64,000 nucleotides of DNA. Source: Paratinospora sagittata. Its lineage: Eukaryota; Streptophyta; Magnoliopsida; Ranunculales; Menispermaceae. Position numbers and translations under genes: made by a program. The notes under the pieces are model-generated. The model had not been told where the DNA came from. It did not search any database and saw only the letters and a list, made by a program, of their open reading frames with translations. The stretch lies in contig CM069604.1 in NCBI GenBank assembly GCA_035771175.1, positions 17,609,115 to 17,673,114 of the forward strand, read 5' to 3'. Shown piece by piece: positions 22,370-34,660 of this stretch. How positions within the stretch are numbered: position 1 is the first letter of the stretch; the number at the start of each line of letters is the position of its first letter.

Positions 22370-23722
22370 TTCAACTGCTTTGTCAAAGCATGAGAAAGAA
22401 ACAACACTTCACGAATATTCAAGAGCTTTATGGTTGTATTTCTTTGTTAGAATCTTAGTGTTGTAGAGTAACATGTACTTGTTCCAACTACACATGATTT
22501 GCATCTTTTCAAAAATCATTCATATAGTTTATTATTCTCATGCATATACATTATTATATGATTAATCATGCATGCACATATATTAGTTTGATAATTATGC
22601 TATCACTTAGTCATAATTGTCTATCATACATATATTGATTAGTGTTCAACATGCATTCATCTGGTCAACTTTGCATGGTTTTATCGTTTCAGGTGTATTA
22701 CACTTATTGCTTTGATCATTGATTTAATCGATCGAATCACTCATGTTTAACTGTGTTAATTATACCTTAATCATGTCAAAAATATTTTAAAATGTTAGTC
22801 TATATTTGTGACCATGTTCTATACCTATTATGATAAAAAATTGAGTTTTTTTCACTTCTCAGTAATGGAACGCGCTCCTCTAGGAAAGAATACGCTTCTG
22901 AGCTTTTTTCCAAGACTTAGTGATTTTTTATTAAGGTTTCAGGAATGCGCTCCTTGTAAGAGAAACGTGTTCCTGTGGCTTTTCCTGAGACTCAAAATTT
23001 TTCTAATCAGGGAAAATGAACGCGTTCCTGTTGCCAAGGGCAAAATAGAAAAAAATTTAAGAGTCAGTGGCTCTTGTTGAAGGAACTCGTTCCTATGCCC
23101 AATTGACATATGGAGGAACGCGCTACTTAATTGGAGGAAAATCTAAAAAATTTCATATTTCAAACCAGAAACACGCTCCTATGCTAAGGAAGACGTTCTT
23201 ATGCCTAGGTGTGGTGTTTATCTATAAATACCACACTTGCTCATTTGGAGAACAACTTTTACAAAACTTAGAGAACTTGTGCGTTTTTCGTGTTTGTCTA
23301 TATACAAGCCAACAACAAGTTCTTGAGTGATTTAAACCTTTTTTGAAAGCAAAAGTTCAACAACATTTGATCTATTGATCCAATCTTCCGAATATTTTTC
23401 CACATCTTTTAAAACTTTGAGAAACTTGGGAGTTTCTCTTGTGCAAGTGTTTAAGACAATTCAAGTGTTATTTACATCTTCTATTGAGTCTCGATCGTGA
23501 TTTCTCTCATCCAACTTCACACAAGAAGAATCTTAGAGCTTCAACCTTAACTAGTGGGGTATACATTTCTACAATTAGATTCTTGTGATTTTGGTTTATG
23601 CAAATCAGTTTTTGTGTTTAGATTATACTCTTTAAAACTGATTTTGTATTGATTGTATTTGCGAAACCCTATCTTGGTCTTCATAACAAAATACCTTGTT
23701 TAGTAGTTTCATAAATAGTTTG
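22370..23722 (+). mobile_element. SIRE-type LTR fragment, second subfamily, plus orientation
   Basis: An LTR piece related to 40045-42328: AT-rich U3 start, an array of palindromic AACGCGCTCCT/AACGCGTTCCT motifs (22866-23190), the TATA-like box 'tctataaatacc' (about 23221) and an R region of 'acaaaacttagagaacttgtgcg'. It is cut at about 23722, where a gypsy LTR starts, so its U5 is lost. The left boundary with the SIRE gag is approximate. Open frames at 22808-23330 fall inside U3 and R and are not genes. Confidence 0.65.
22866..23190 (+). repeat. Array of GGAACGCGCTCCT-type palindromes in U3
   Basis: Six to eight copies of a roughly 12-bp motif centred on CGCG or CGTT and flanked by AGGAA/TTCCT occur at irregular 25-60 bp spacing just upstream of a TATA-like box. 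The ideal form, AGGAACGCGTTCCT, is a perfect palindrome. The sister LTR carries GAAACACGCTTC-type versions at 40500-40945. Confidence 0.75.
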
Positions 23723-24690
23723 TGTCACGATGCCGCTTACGTAGGGTGACGTCATGACCGACACAATGTACTATACATTATACATACCATGTATACAATG
23801 TATAATACTCAGTCAGCCTCATCTTAAATACACATCTTTCAAAAAAAATTCGTCAGCGTGTCCCCATAAAATGGACATTTCACAATTTTTCTCCTGATAA
23901 ACCACAAAGTCAAATCACATATAATCATCCACATCTATGCTCATTCATATCCCATACTCATCTATATTCAGATATTCATTATCTATCCACAAACCATAGT
24001 CATAACCTCACTATATTGTTATATGTGATAATATTTACATAGCATGATAATTATAAATAACAAACTAAACGGTTTTCCAATCCATTTCTCCATACATACA
24101 TAACAAAGGAAGAGGTCAAAAAACGTCTATTCTTCTCTTACCTTTCCTTTGCCCTTGTGATCTTTACCTAAAATATTGGAGGGAATTGGGTGAGCTACAA
24201 CAAGCTCAGTGAATATTTTCCATTCTATGGCATTCATATGCATTTAATATACATGATGATAAAGTCAAGCCAAACACATTTAAAGAACCAAATGCAATGT
24301 AACAATACATATATGCACACAAATAGCTTGAAGCTTCTTGCAATATTTTTCAAAACATATATATACTTTCCATTGAAAGTCTCATCCATCTCCCACCTTC
24401 TAAGTATAGAGCGGGACTCACCCCTCATTCGGCCCAAACAAGAGTAGCCTAACTGTCCTCTCATACTCAATATCATTTCTATCAATTCTAAGACAGCCAC
24501 TAAGCCCATGAGATACTCAAGGTATTACTCATGCGAGACTTATTCCTTGAATGATTCATGTTCTAGCCGACTATTGCAAGTTAGACATGCTTTGTTTTTG
24601 AAATATAGTTTCATGAATTCAAACAATGCAATTATATAACATGTTATTCATACATGCTTATCATTGCAAATAGTTCATAAATGATTCAAA
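23723..24690 (-). mobile_element. Gypsy LTR fragment (TGTCACG... end), minus orientation
   Basis: Begins TGTCACGATGCCG, followed by 'gtgacgtcatgaccg', the same motif that opens the LTRs at 27191 and 27995. It then carries the 'ctttgcccttg' and 'gagctacaacaagctcagtg' blocks common to all three. The sequence up to about 24690 resembles 33261-33420 of the solo LTR. It is truncated at the right by a SIRE LTR. No genes. Confidence 0.7.
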
Positions 24691-25610
24691 TAAAATGCTT
24701 TGAAACTGGAATAACTTAAGCTTTTTGAATTAAATGAAAATTCGACTAACTTTCGAAAATTGTTTTGGCTCAGAGAATTTTCGGTGTCTTAACAGTTTGT
24801 TAAGTGCCTGTATTTATAGACTTGTAGAGATGAAGTTGTTGTTCATTTGAATTTGAATTTCAAATATGAACGTTTACTCACAACAACTAGAATATATCAC
24901 AAAAATGGCAACTGCACATTTCATTAATATTCTAATTTTCTCTAGATACACGAATAAGGAAAGTTTTAGAAGACGTGGTTCGTGAATCAGAGAATATCTT
25001 TTACAAATACATAAAATTGATTTTGTACGAAAAGTTGTTCTGAAAAAGGTGGCTAAAAAGAATGTACATGTCAGAATAGCAAAATTATCATTTCTGTCAT
25101 TTTGTTCCTTTGAGGGCGCTCATAGAGTATCAAGGTCCTTTTGAACAATGAAGTGAGGGCGCTACTGAATCGTAAGCGTCCTTACTCTCTTTGACAATTA
25201 AAAGACTTAAAATATGAGGGCGCTACTTCGCAATTAGCGTCCTAATTTGTTTTAAAACACTAAACCCACGAGGGCGCTACTCAAGAGTTAGCGTCCTGAA
25301 ATTTTAAAAATAGTTTTAAAACAATGTTGAGTACGTTGAAGGACGGTAAGCGTCCTGAGGGTTATTTAGTTGATTCAAAAGATGAGGGCGCTCCTACACG
25401 AGTAGTGTCCTGATAGTTTGTTCAACTTATAACTATCAGCGTCCTTAAATATAGAAATCACTTGAAAATAAAAAGAACTTTCAGCGAGCTAAAACTAAGT
25501 CAGCGTCCTGACATTCTCAAAGGTTGATAAAAAAAAGGTCGCTATTTACAAGTAAGCGTCCTTATTAATCTGTTCAATTCAACTTTGAGCGTCTTAATAC
25601 TTTATCAGCG
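24691..25610 (-). mobile_element. SIRE-type LTR fragment, minus orientation (probable 5' LTR of the 2837-22281 element)
   Basis: Homologous to 3590-4410 in the 3' LTR at 2837-4820: a TATA-like box in 'gtatttatagac' (about 24810) and the GAGGGCGCT/TAGCGTCCT array (25115-25610) in the same order and orientation. U5 is missing at the left. The distal U3 is missing at the right but appears in inverted orientation at 26284-26616. Its place upstream of gag on the same strand fits the 5' LTR of the minus-strand SIRE, though the LTR start sequences differ. Confidence 0.65.
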
Positions 25611-26283
25611 TCCTAACTTGATATTTAGATATGTTTTAGATAAGTTTTAGTATGATTTATGCATTAGGTTGGTTAGTTTGTCTTAGTTTTGATCTATTTG
25701 TTAGTTTAGTCACATTTTGGTATAATATGCTTTCTTTCAGTTTTTAATTCCATAAGTTGATAGATTTGATTATCTAAGTGTGTTACTAATTAGATTTGTT
25801 TTGTTTTGTAGGTGTTTAGATGATGTGAATATGAGTTTGGATGATGGAAACAAAGTACAAGATGTTTGAATGAAGATACATGTGTAAGAAGGTGTGAAAA
25901 ATGAAGAAAAATGAAGAAAAACGCAGAAAACACACAAACTGGGCGCCGCGGCTCTCCATAACTGCACCACGGCGCTGCTTGGAAACCCAATTGCTCGACT
26001 TTTGTATTTCGACCATAACTTTCTCAGAATTTGACTTGGTTTGTTTCTATGAATTCCTTACTTGAAATACTACAAGGTGAAATGGTTTTGAGCTTGATTT
26101 GGAGTGGAGAAAAAAAAAAGAAAAACCTCGAGGAAGAAAGCGGATGTGCGATTCAAAATAGAAACTTTCTAATTTTGTTGTGAACTTTCCTAGTTCAACT
26201 TGGACAACTTCCTATGGACTTGTAGCTATATAAAGACCATGGTTAAGGGTTTTCAAAGGAAGGAGAGAAAGGAATAGAATATT
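25611..26283 (+). mobile_element. Athila-like LTR fragment in inverted orientation
   Basis: Clear homologue of the 5' LTR at 36993-38123 but on the opposite strand: 'atatttagatatgttttag' at 25625 mirrors 38098-38116, and the CpG-rich GGGCGCCGCGG...CCACGGCGC block at 25942-25972 mirrors 37755-37795. It covers U3 and the TATA-like 'ctatataaagacc' (26227), and ends in R at 26283 where a SIRE LTR begins. The open frames at 25770-26016 are LTR sequence. Confidence 0.75.
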
Positions 26284-26616
26284 GTTATTTCAATGAATCC
26301 CATGATATGAATTTGATGATTCCAAATATCTCCAATCTGTGTATCTAATGATCTTGTCAAGTGTTTCAGATTCATCAAGGATCAAGATCAAAGAACCGAG
26401 TTTACAAGCCTATTGATCATCTCAAGTAAAGTTCCGAGTCTGTCAGTACTTAGAATGTAAAGTCTATCGATCAACTTACTCTTAGCAAGATTTCATCGTT
26501 TGCATATTGTGATCGTAACATTCTAATCGTACCTTATGATTTCTAAAGTATTTGATCCGGTTACATTATGTTTTATCGAGATTTAATCGAGAAATCAAAA
26601 ATCATTTTTATAAAGT
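26284..26616 (+). mobile_element. SIRE LTR 5' end in inverted orientation
   Basis: Starts TGTTATTTCAATGAATCC, matching the minus-strand start of the LTR at 57794-59470 (complement near 59430-59470), and includes 'tttgatgattcc'. It ends with the complement of 'ttttgatttctcgattaaa', found at 4470-4489 in the 3' LTR. The break at 26616 is directly next to an Athila polypurine-like tract. Confidence 0.65.
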
Positions 26617-27190
26617 CTACCCCCAAACTTAGGACTTTGATCGTCCAGAGCAAAGGGAAAACAAAACTAAAATTCAACTAACTCAATCATCAATCTACCA
26701 TCCTATTCTCAAACAAATTAAACTTTGATTCAAAATATAACATGCTATTATCATCATGGCCTCTAAGATCACATTGACAGATAATAACTCATCAGAAAGT
26801 TTCAAGAGTGTTAGAGATGTCTAGATTTTCAATCCAACCCATCACCTAACCTCATCTTCCATTCTCCAACACATCATCACATAGTCAATCTCATAAACCC
26901 ATTCATGAAATTCATAGATAAGTGCAAGAAAGTATGAAGTGTAAGTGATCTCAAATAAATATATATAAAGTAAATCTCATAGGCAAATCTTTCATATCAC
27001 TCTCCATTAATGTAGATCACATGCCATTTAGAATCAATAGGTCTTTTCTAGGTTGTAATGTATGGCCAAGGTTCAAAGGTAGGGAAAAATCAAAAAAAAT
27101 TAGCTCAAAACACCCTAAACACTTTGATCGTTTCCAAACATCCAAAACATTACAATCAGAACCAAAAACCCAATTTCAATACATATACCT
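26617..27190 (-). other. Athila-like 3' noncoding region, distal part
   Basis: The minus strand ends with 'cctaagtttgggggtag', the purine-rich motif that precedes the 3' LTR in Athila-type elements. The rest has no coding potential. It is continuous in origin with 34661-35760, from which it is separated by a nested solo LTR. TACCT at 27186-27190 is one copy of that insertion's target duplication. Confidence 0.6.
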
Positions 27191-27994
27191 TGTCGCAACC
27201 CACTCTGAATGAGTAACGTCATGACCGATACAAGATACGATATACGTCATGTGATGGCGTATATAATTCCCTGTCAGCCTTATCCAAAATTACATCCACA
27301 TTTTTCTTGAAATTGCGACAGAGTCTCCTTTGTTTATTGGTCATATCACAACCTAATTATCACAAGTCAAACACAATCACAGTATAAATTTGATCATTCA
27401 CATTACTACACATCATCTACACTTCACATTTCCACATATATACAACTATGTAAGACTATTCACGTACAATTATCTAAAACTTTCTTCTCACATTTCATCT
27501 ATGTGATATATATACATAGATAGTGTTATTGACAAAACTATTATTCAAAATAGTATTTAAACATACTAGTATTCTCAAACATTTACATACATACAAACAA
27601 TAGAAGGAATCTCTATCCTTCACGCGCCTTCCCCTTGCCCTTGGGTCCGAACCTGAAATGTTTGAGAATTGGATGAGCAACCACAACTCAATGAATATTC
27701 CTAACTATGGCATCATATATGCATTTAATAAAAATCACATGAATTAATACATTCAAATCTCATTCAAACATGCATGAAACATTTCATAATACATACATGC
27801 TTATAAGTAATTTCAAAATATGCAGGGTTACAATAAAATCAAACAATCTCCCTCATGCTAGTAATAAAACGAGTATGCACTCCTTATTATGCATTTATAA
27901 GGAGTCTACGCTCGGGCCTCACATTAACCAATTTTCTGCTATAAATCATTTCAAATTAGGGCTTAATCCCAATTCCATTAAGAAACTATCACTC

Positions 27995-30788
27995 TGTCAC
28001 GACCCACGATGAGTGACGTCATGACCGGCACAGAATTCCCGGATATATCCTCCCTCGATATACCCGGCGTCCCGTCAGCTTCATCTAAACAACCTAATAA
28101 ACACATAATCCCAAACTAGCATCCATCTAAACATAAAGATATACATAATTAAACATCAATATAATTACATTATCCAAAAAGGGGCAAATATAAAATTTCA
28201 AAGTCCAAAATATATAAACCATACCTAATATGCAAATTACATCCATCTATGTGTTAAGTATAATACACTAGGTGTTATTATATACATAATACCAAAATGC
28301 AAAAATGTACAAAACACCTACATCACAAAAACTCAGGAAGCTCTACACAGCTGCCTTCCTTTTTTCCTTCCTATCAAAACCTGAAATGATAAGAATGAAG
28401 GGTGAGCTATAACAAGCTTAGTGAATATTTTCTACAAGTGGCAATATACATATATTTATATAAAACATGGTAAAAGCTCATCAAAGATTTCAATAACATG
28501 GTGATATACAAGATCATATACAAGATAAACATAATACATCATGTCAATATTCAAGACAATGCATTTCATTTCCGAAACATGTTATATGCAATCTTAGACA
28601 CCTCCTAAGTAAGAAGCAATACAAGAGCCTGAGTGCGCGACACCCATTGCCGGATTGAACTTCCTTACCCGTATTCTATTAGGATTTTTGGGATTGTATG
28701 AATCATAGGATCAGCCTACCATAAGTACCATGCCTAGGCAATCCTAACATACACAATTCATGAAAATTCTCTCCAAGGTCCACAACTAAGGATCACCATC
28801 CAGCCCAATGGAATTACCCAAAACTCCATACTAGGAGATCCACCCAATTGCTAACCCAACTAAACTATGCTCAAATTCATTTCATGAATTTTAAATCATG
28901 CATAACACATATATATATCAATTCAAAATATTTTATATATTACAATTCCACATATAAAAACCAAATGTAAAGAAACACTCACTATTGATTGGCTAGACTT
29001 AGCCAATCCGAATCCAACCAACACTAGGCACTTCAACCCTCAATTGGCACAATTGAGGACAATTAGATCAATCACAAACCCTGCACATAACATAGGTTCA
29101 TTCATCATTAAAATCAGTCCAATTACATGCGTATTAACCATGATTAAGCCACAATTCACTAGGCAACATAGACTCTAAAATGGTTGCACCAATGAGCTAA
29201 CTCATACAGCTCAATCAAACCATTATACACCTAATTAGATCTCGTACAACCCAAAGGAATGCCTCGGGTTGATTCTCATAATCCAACCATCAATAATATA
29301 ATGCATTCAAACATAAATTGGGTCAATTTAGACTAATTTCACGTCAATTTAATTAATTAACTTAGTATAGGCCAAAAGCCCCAAATCATGGCCTTAGCCA
29401 AATTTGCACTACACCTAGGTTTTTCAACATACAAAATCAGTATTTTAAACCATCATTCATCAACAATGACCCATTTAATCAACACAGTTGACATGCAAAT
29501 CAATTAGAAAACCCTAAGTCCATAAACTAGATTTAGGTCAAATACAAACAATTCCACCAATTTCTTGCTAGAAATTGGGGGTTTCACCATTAATGGGTTT
29601 CCAACAACATCCAAACACACATATCAAACATGCAAAGTCAATCTCCAACAAGTGTTCTTCCACCACCCCTTCAAATCCGAGATTTGAATGTGGAAAACAC
29701 TTCATGGATGTTGTTCTAGGTCAAGGGAAACCATTTCTACCATTAACAAGCTCAAAAGAGCACATGCAACCAAACCCTAGGTCTAAAACACTTCCAAACC
29801 ATGGCTCATACCATTACTTAGATAAAAAATGAAGCTCAAATGCATAAGCTAAAGAGATTTTAGGAAGAAGAATGGTTAAACATGCTTACCGTAGGCGATT
29901 CTTGAGCAAGAACACTCAAAACCCTTGGTTTCTTCTCCACTGCTCTTCTCCACCTCTTTTCCCCCTTTGCAAGCATAAAATGAGCAATAAAGTCGTCCAA
30001 TTAGTTTTATAGAAGTCAAGTTGCAAGTTGGGCCCACACTAAAAAAACACACTTAAATAAAAAAAATAGTTTCCCTACTGCAATTACTTGCACTTAGATA
30101 ATCAATTTCTTGTAAAAGATTCATAAATTTAACATCTTAACAGTTCAAAATTTTTATGAGTTAGTTACGAACCTTCTGGTAACATTTCAACTCAATCCAA
30201 CGGTGGGAATGCGAGTTACAACCATTTGATCAAAACTGCGCAAGAAAATCTGCAAATCTAAGCAGCAGTGTATAGAATCTTATACCTCATAGTAGACAAC
30301 TCCGATCAAGATCTTCACTGTACAAAATGAAGATCTATCAGAGAAGAATAATGTACCAAAAATTAAGCTCAATCGAACCACGGATCTAGGAGATCAAGCC
30401 ATTGATGTAATCGGTGACAAAAATTTCTTCCTCTCCATATATATATGTATATTTAAAAATTTCCGATATTTCGCTCTCGGCCATTCCGAAATCAAAGAAA
30501 GACCTACCTTATATGAATTTTTTTTGTAAAACACGTTCCGGAAGCAACCATGAGGTCCGCGTCTCTATCTAGGACGTGCATCTCAAGGTCATAGTCAATT
30601 TGGCCTTTTTAATTCCTGAGGTATGGACAATTGGAACGTTACCGAATTGGGTCCATTTGGCTTCTAAGCCTAGAAAATTCCGAACCAACAAAATATTCGG
30701 GGTTTCTACGAGTCATACACGTATAAATACATATATTTCAGTATCCTACGTGTCAAGATGATGTCAGCTTGGGGTACAGGGCATTATA
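27995..30788 (-). mobile_element. 3' LTR of the nested chromovirus (2.8 kb)
   Basis: Runs from TGTCACGACCC to ...GGGCATTATA (the terminal CA has mutated to TA). The last 388 bp (30401-30788) match 32869-33255. Just inside it the minus strand reads 'ccttaagttggggagaat', the polypurine tract. The LTR has no genes; open frames at 29575-29832 and 30576-30761 are LTR sequence. Confidence 0.85.
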
Positions 30789-30839
30789 ATTCTCCCCAAC
30801 TTAAGGAATTTTGTCCGCAAAATGAAATAAAGATAACTA

Positions 30840-31360
30840 ACCTCAGTTGACAAAAAGATCGGGGAACTGCTCCCTCATCTGGTCCTCACGCTCCTAGGTT
30901 TGCTCTTCGTTATCGTGGAATTGCCATTTGGCTCGCTCAAGCGGGATCTTTTTATTCCTCAGTTTCTGAACCCAACGAACCATAATCTGAATCGACAACT
31001 CCTCATAAGTCGTATCTTCCCCAACTTATAGATGACTCATATCAAACACATGAGTTGGATCAGGATAAGACTTCCTCAGTGGATTATGATTGTACTTCCT
31101 TAGCATCGATACATGGAATACATTATGAACACCCTCAAGCTGATAAGGTAGAGCCAACCGGTAAGCTATTAGTCCAACCCTCTCAACAATCGGGAATGGT
31201 CCAATAAATCTAGGGGCAAGTTTCCCTTTGACACCAAACCTCATCTGACCTTTTCGCGGCAAGACTTTAAGCCAAACAAAGTCTTCTTTGGCAAACTCTA
31301 ACAACATATGCTGGTTATCATAATAACTTTTTTGCCTGTCCTAAGCCGACTTCAGCCTTT
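30840..31360 (-). pseudogene. Chromovirus integrase C-terminus and chromodomain
   Basis: The open piece 31026-31307 gives the GPY-type module ([57 protein letters not shown]). After a stop following DMSHL the chromodomain continues in the same frame (QKLRNKKIPLERAKWQFHD) to about 30850. The catalytic core is not here: it is deleted at the junction inside 31367-32308. Confidence 0.8.
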
Positions 31361-31366
31361 ATCGAA

Positions 31367-32308
31367 TCAACTTGACGTTTTTCTTCTGCTCAACAACTGT
31401 ATCAGGGCCCCATAGATGCGTATCTCCCACCTTGTAGCAACAAGCTGGTGATCTACAGGGTCTTCCATATAAACCCAAATAGCATCAAATCTACCCGGAG
31501 ACTTTGGTAATCCCATGATGAAATCCATCGTAATGTGCTCCCACTTCCACTCAGGAATGGGTAATGGTTGCATCAGTCCTCCAGGCTTCCGGTGTCCATC
31601 TTTAACCAGCTGACACACTCCACATCTTTGTACGTACTCAACTATACTCTTCTTCATCCCATGCAACCACACATACCTTTTCATGTCATGGTACATCTTG
31701 GTAGCCCCTGGATGAATAGTATACTGAGACCTGTGTGCCTCCTGAAGTAATTCAACCCTGAACTCAACATCATATGGGATCCATAGTCTCCCTTTGAAAC
31801 GCAAGACATCATCTGACCCTCTTTGCCAATCGGCCTGGTCAGTATTGTCTGCATATCTACAGTACATATTGCAGTCAGGATTATGCTCCTGTAGATCCTT
31901 AACCCTCTGAATATGGGCATCAGCAAGCGGCACGTGCATCCGAGCACATATCTCACTACGTGGTGTATCTGAGAGTATACTCATCATCGTCACTCTCTCA
32001 AGTAAATGCCACTGCTGGGCCATCTGGAAAGCAACCACTCTAGTCTCTGCTCGCTTCCAGCTCAAAGCGTCAGCCACAACATTGGCTTTGTTAGGATGAT
32101 ACTCCAAAAAGAAATCATAATCCTTAAGCAACTCAAGCCATCTCCTCTGCCGCATATTCAGTTCCTTTTGATCAAAGAGATACCTCAAACTCTTATGATC
32201 AGAATACAAAGTAAACCTCTTACCATAAAGGTAGTGCCTCCTTAGCTTCAGTGCAAACACTATGGCTGCCAACTCCAAATCATGCACAACATAATTGTGC
32301 TCATGCAC
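31367..32308 (-). pseudogene. RNase H-integrase fragment, 313 codons, with core deletion
   Basis: The longest open frame in the window (31367-32308). Residues 1-75 are the RNase H C-terminus ([48 protein letters not shown]). Residues 150-230 form the integrase zinc-binding region (HRSQYTIHPGATKMYHDMK ... CGVCQLVK). Residues 245-275 begin the core (EWKWEHITMDFI). At about residue 277 (FDAIWV) the frame jumps into sequence that normally lies about 130 residues downstream and is read in the wrong frame. The two later catalytic acids are therefore missing. Despite being open, it is a deletion product. Confidence 0.88.
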
Positions 32309-32310
32309 CT

Positions 32311-32868
32311 TTAGCTGCTAGATGCATATGCCACCACTCTACCCTCCTGCATCAACACACATCGCAGTCCTAAGAGTGATGCATTCGTGAAAATCACCAA
32401 CTTTTTTCCAGGCTCAGGAAGAATCAACACTGGAGCTGTAGTCAATTTGTTTTTTAACTCACTGAAAACTTTCTCACAGGCATCCGTCCAAGTGAAAGCC
32501 ACATTCTTCTGAGTCAGCTTGGTCAATGGTGCGACTATTGTGGAAAAGTCTTTCACGAATTTCCTGTATTAGCCAACTAAACCCAGGAAACTACGAATCT
32601 TTGTCACTGTGGTAGGTCTTGGCCAACTAATGATTGTCTCAACCTTAGCAGAATCAACAGAGATACCTTCCGCACTAACCATATGACCCAAGAATTTCAC
32701 CTCGGTCATCCAGAAATCATACTTGCTAAGCTTGGCATACAACCTATGCTCCAACAATGTCTATCATGTAACTCTGAGGTGACGCTCATGATCATCCCTA
32801 GTCTTAAAGTAGACTAGGATGTTATTAATGAACACTATAATAAACTGGTCGAGATACGGTCTGATGTC
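32311..32868 (-). pseudogene. Chromovirus RT C-terminal part and RNase H start
   Basis: Pieces 32569-32757 ([39 protein letters not shown]) and 32311-32556 (APLTKLTQKNVAFTWTDACE, VLILPEPGKKLVIFTNASL) give RT thumb/connection and RNase H. At the catalytic box the code reads FINN instead of FIDD, both Asp codons having become Asn codons by G-to-A changes. A single-base loss turns AYASRQL into AYASSS-stop at 32311. Upstream RT is cut off at 32868 by 5' LTR sequence. Confidence 0.85.
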
Positions 32869-34660
32869 ATTGATGTAATCGGTGACAAAAATTTCTTTCT
32901 CTCCCTATATATATGTATATTTAAAAATTTTCAATGTTCCGTTCTCGGCCATTCTAAAATCAAGGCAAGACCTACCTTATATGAATTTTTTTGTAAAACA
33001 TGTTCTGGAAGCAACCGTGAGGTCTGCGTCGCTATCTGGGGCACACATCTTAAGGTTGTAGTCAATTTGGCCTTTTTAATTCCTAAGGTACAGACAATTA
33101 GAACGTTACCGAATCGAGTTCATTTGGCTTCTAAGCCTAGGGAATTCCGAACCAACAAAATATGTGGGGTTTCTATGAGTCATACACGTATAAATACGTA
33201 CATTTCAGTATCCTACGTGTCAAGATGATGTCAACCTGGGGTACAAGGCATTACACACTTGGACCATGAGATTATTCAATCCTCATGCGGGACTATCTTC
33301 TGGAAATGATCCCATGTTTTAGTTTGCTTTAGCAAGTCCAAAACATGCTCCAAGGTCAAATATTTTCATGAATTTAAAATAATGCAATAAATACATATAT
33401 TTATGATTTGAAACACACAATTTATATTATACAATGTCATATACAAGGAACCAAAGTCAAAAGATACTCACAGTGGTACCGTGTAGACCTACTCTCTACG
33501 ACCACTCTACTATTCGTATCCAATCAACAATATAATCCTGTCATATATTCATTTCCAGATAATCCATAATCAATTATTAAATCATTATATCTATTTGTTT
33601 TTCAATTATTCATTAAAATCTAACTCTCCAATTAATTCTCATAATTCCCTTTCAGTCTAAAATTCACGTGAGGCGTCCCAAATATTTTACACGACCCTCA
33701 TGATTATTTTTAAGGTAACGGACAACAGAAACAAGCCTTTCAACCACATTTCTACTAATATCCAAGTTTATCGCACTTACCGAATTCATTCAGGCATATA
33801 TTAAAAATATTAATCGATATCCAAAAATCATAATTTTGGTATCAAAATGTCCGGAATTCAGTTCTCTATAATTCTATAGCTTCAAATCGGAATTTCATCG
33901 GAGTTTGACATGGTTCCAAAAGCCCTCAGTATCAAATTTGGTTTTCGACAGTTGTACCGACACTAATAATACACGTGGACACAAATAAATCGCATATCTA
34001 GTATCTACACATCTATAGGAGTCATAATATATCATTTCTACGTGTTTCCACTCAAAGTGGGTCCAAACTCCATTTTTGGAAACACAGTAAAACACCTCCT
34101 ATAGAAAAATTTATACCGATAGAAACATCACACGTAGCTTAAATTTCAATTTTGCAACGAAAAACGGTGAATATAGCTTATCGACACGTCTAATTTGGCC
34201 GCGAAACCATGTTCTGCCCTTTCGTTCTTCTCCTCTGTATGTTGCTCCTCTTCTCTTTTTTTTTCTTCTTTCAAGCTAGTTTGGTTGTCAAAGTGATAGA
34301 AATGTGAGAAAATGAGATAAGAATCTCATTAATTTGATCACATGCTTTCAAAGCCACCTAATTAACCAACCTCCCCCAAATTTAATATTTAATTCATATC
34401 ATGTAATAACCACGTTCTCATCCTTTAATTTATTTCATATCATTCATTTAATTAACAACTTCTCATTATTTAATCATTTAATTATTTATTAAAATCATCA
34501 CTTAATTTAATCATTCCATATATTTACTAATACCCTTAAATATAACATGTATTTTTATACACGCATATATTTGCCTCCTACGTATAAAATACGTGTATTA
34601 TATGTCTCGATATACATATAAGTCAACGTATATATTTAATTAAAACTACGGGGTGTTACA

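Larger units (their letters stand above)
27995..33255 (-). mobile_element. Nested, internally deleted chromovirus, 5.3 kb, TSD CACT(C/T)
   Basis: A minus-strand gypsy element with a full 3' LTR (27995-30788) and chromodomain, integrase, RNase H and partial RT (30789-32868). Only the first 387 bp of the 5' LTR remain (32869-33255). Flanks are CACTC (27990-27994) and CACTT (33256-33260). Everything from mid-5' LTR through gag, protease and half of RT is deleted. Confidence 0.85.
27191..34660 (-). mobile_element. Gypsy solo LTR, split by a nested chromovirus
   Basis: The outer LTR begins TGTCGCAACCC at 27191 and ends ...GGGGTGTTACA at 34660, flanked by TACCT (27186-27190) and TACCC (34661-34665), four of five bases alike. 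Without the nested element (27995-33255) it is about 2.2 kb. No gag or pol of its own is present, so it is a solo LTR left by unequal recombination. Its start motif 'gtcatgaccg' links it to the families at 23723 and 27995. It sits in the Athila 3' noncoding region. Confidence 0.8.

Noticed and set aside
22808..23330. Plus-strand open frames of 87-90 codons
   Set aside because: They span the SIRE U3 palindrome array and R region; the frames come from the repeats.
25770..26016. Three overlapping 66-codon frames, repeated at 37707-37964
   Set aside because: The same Phe/Ser/His-rich reading arises in all three frames of the Athila LTR, so it reflects composition, not coding.
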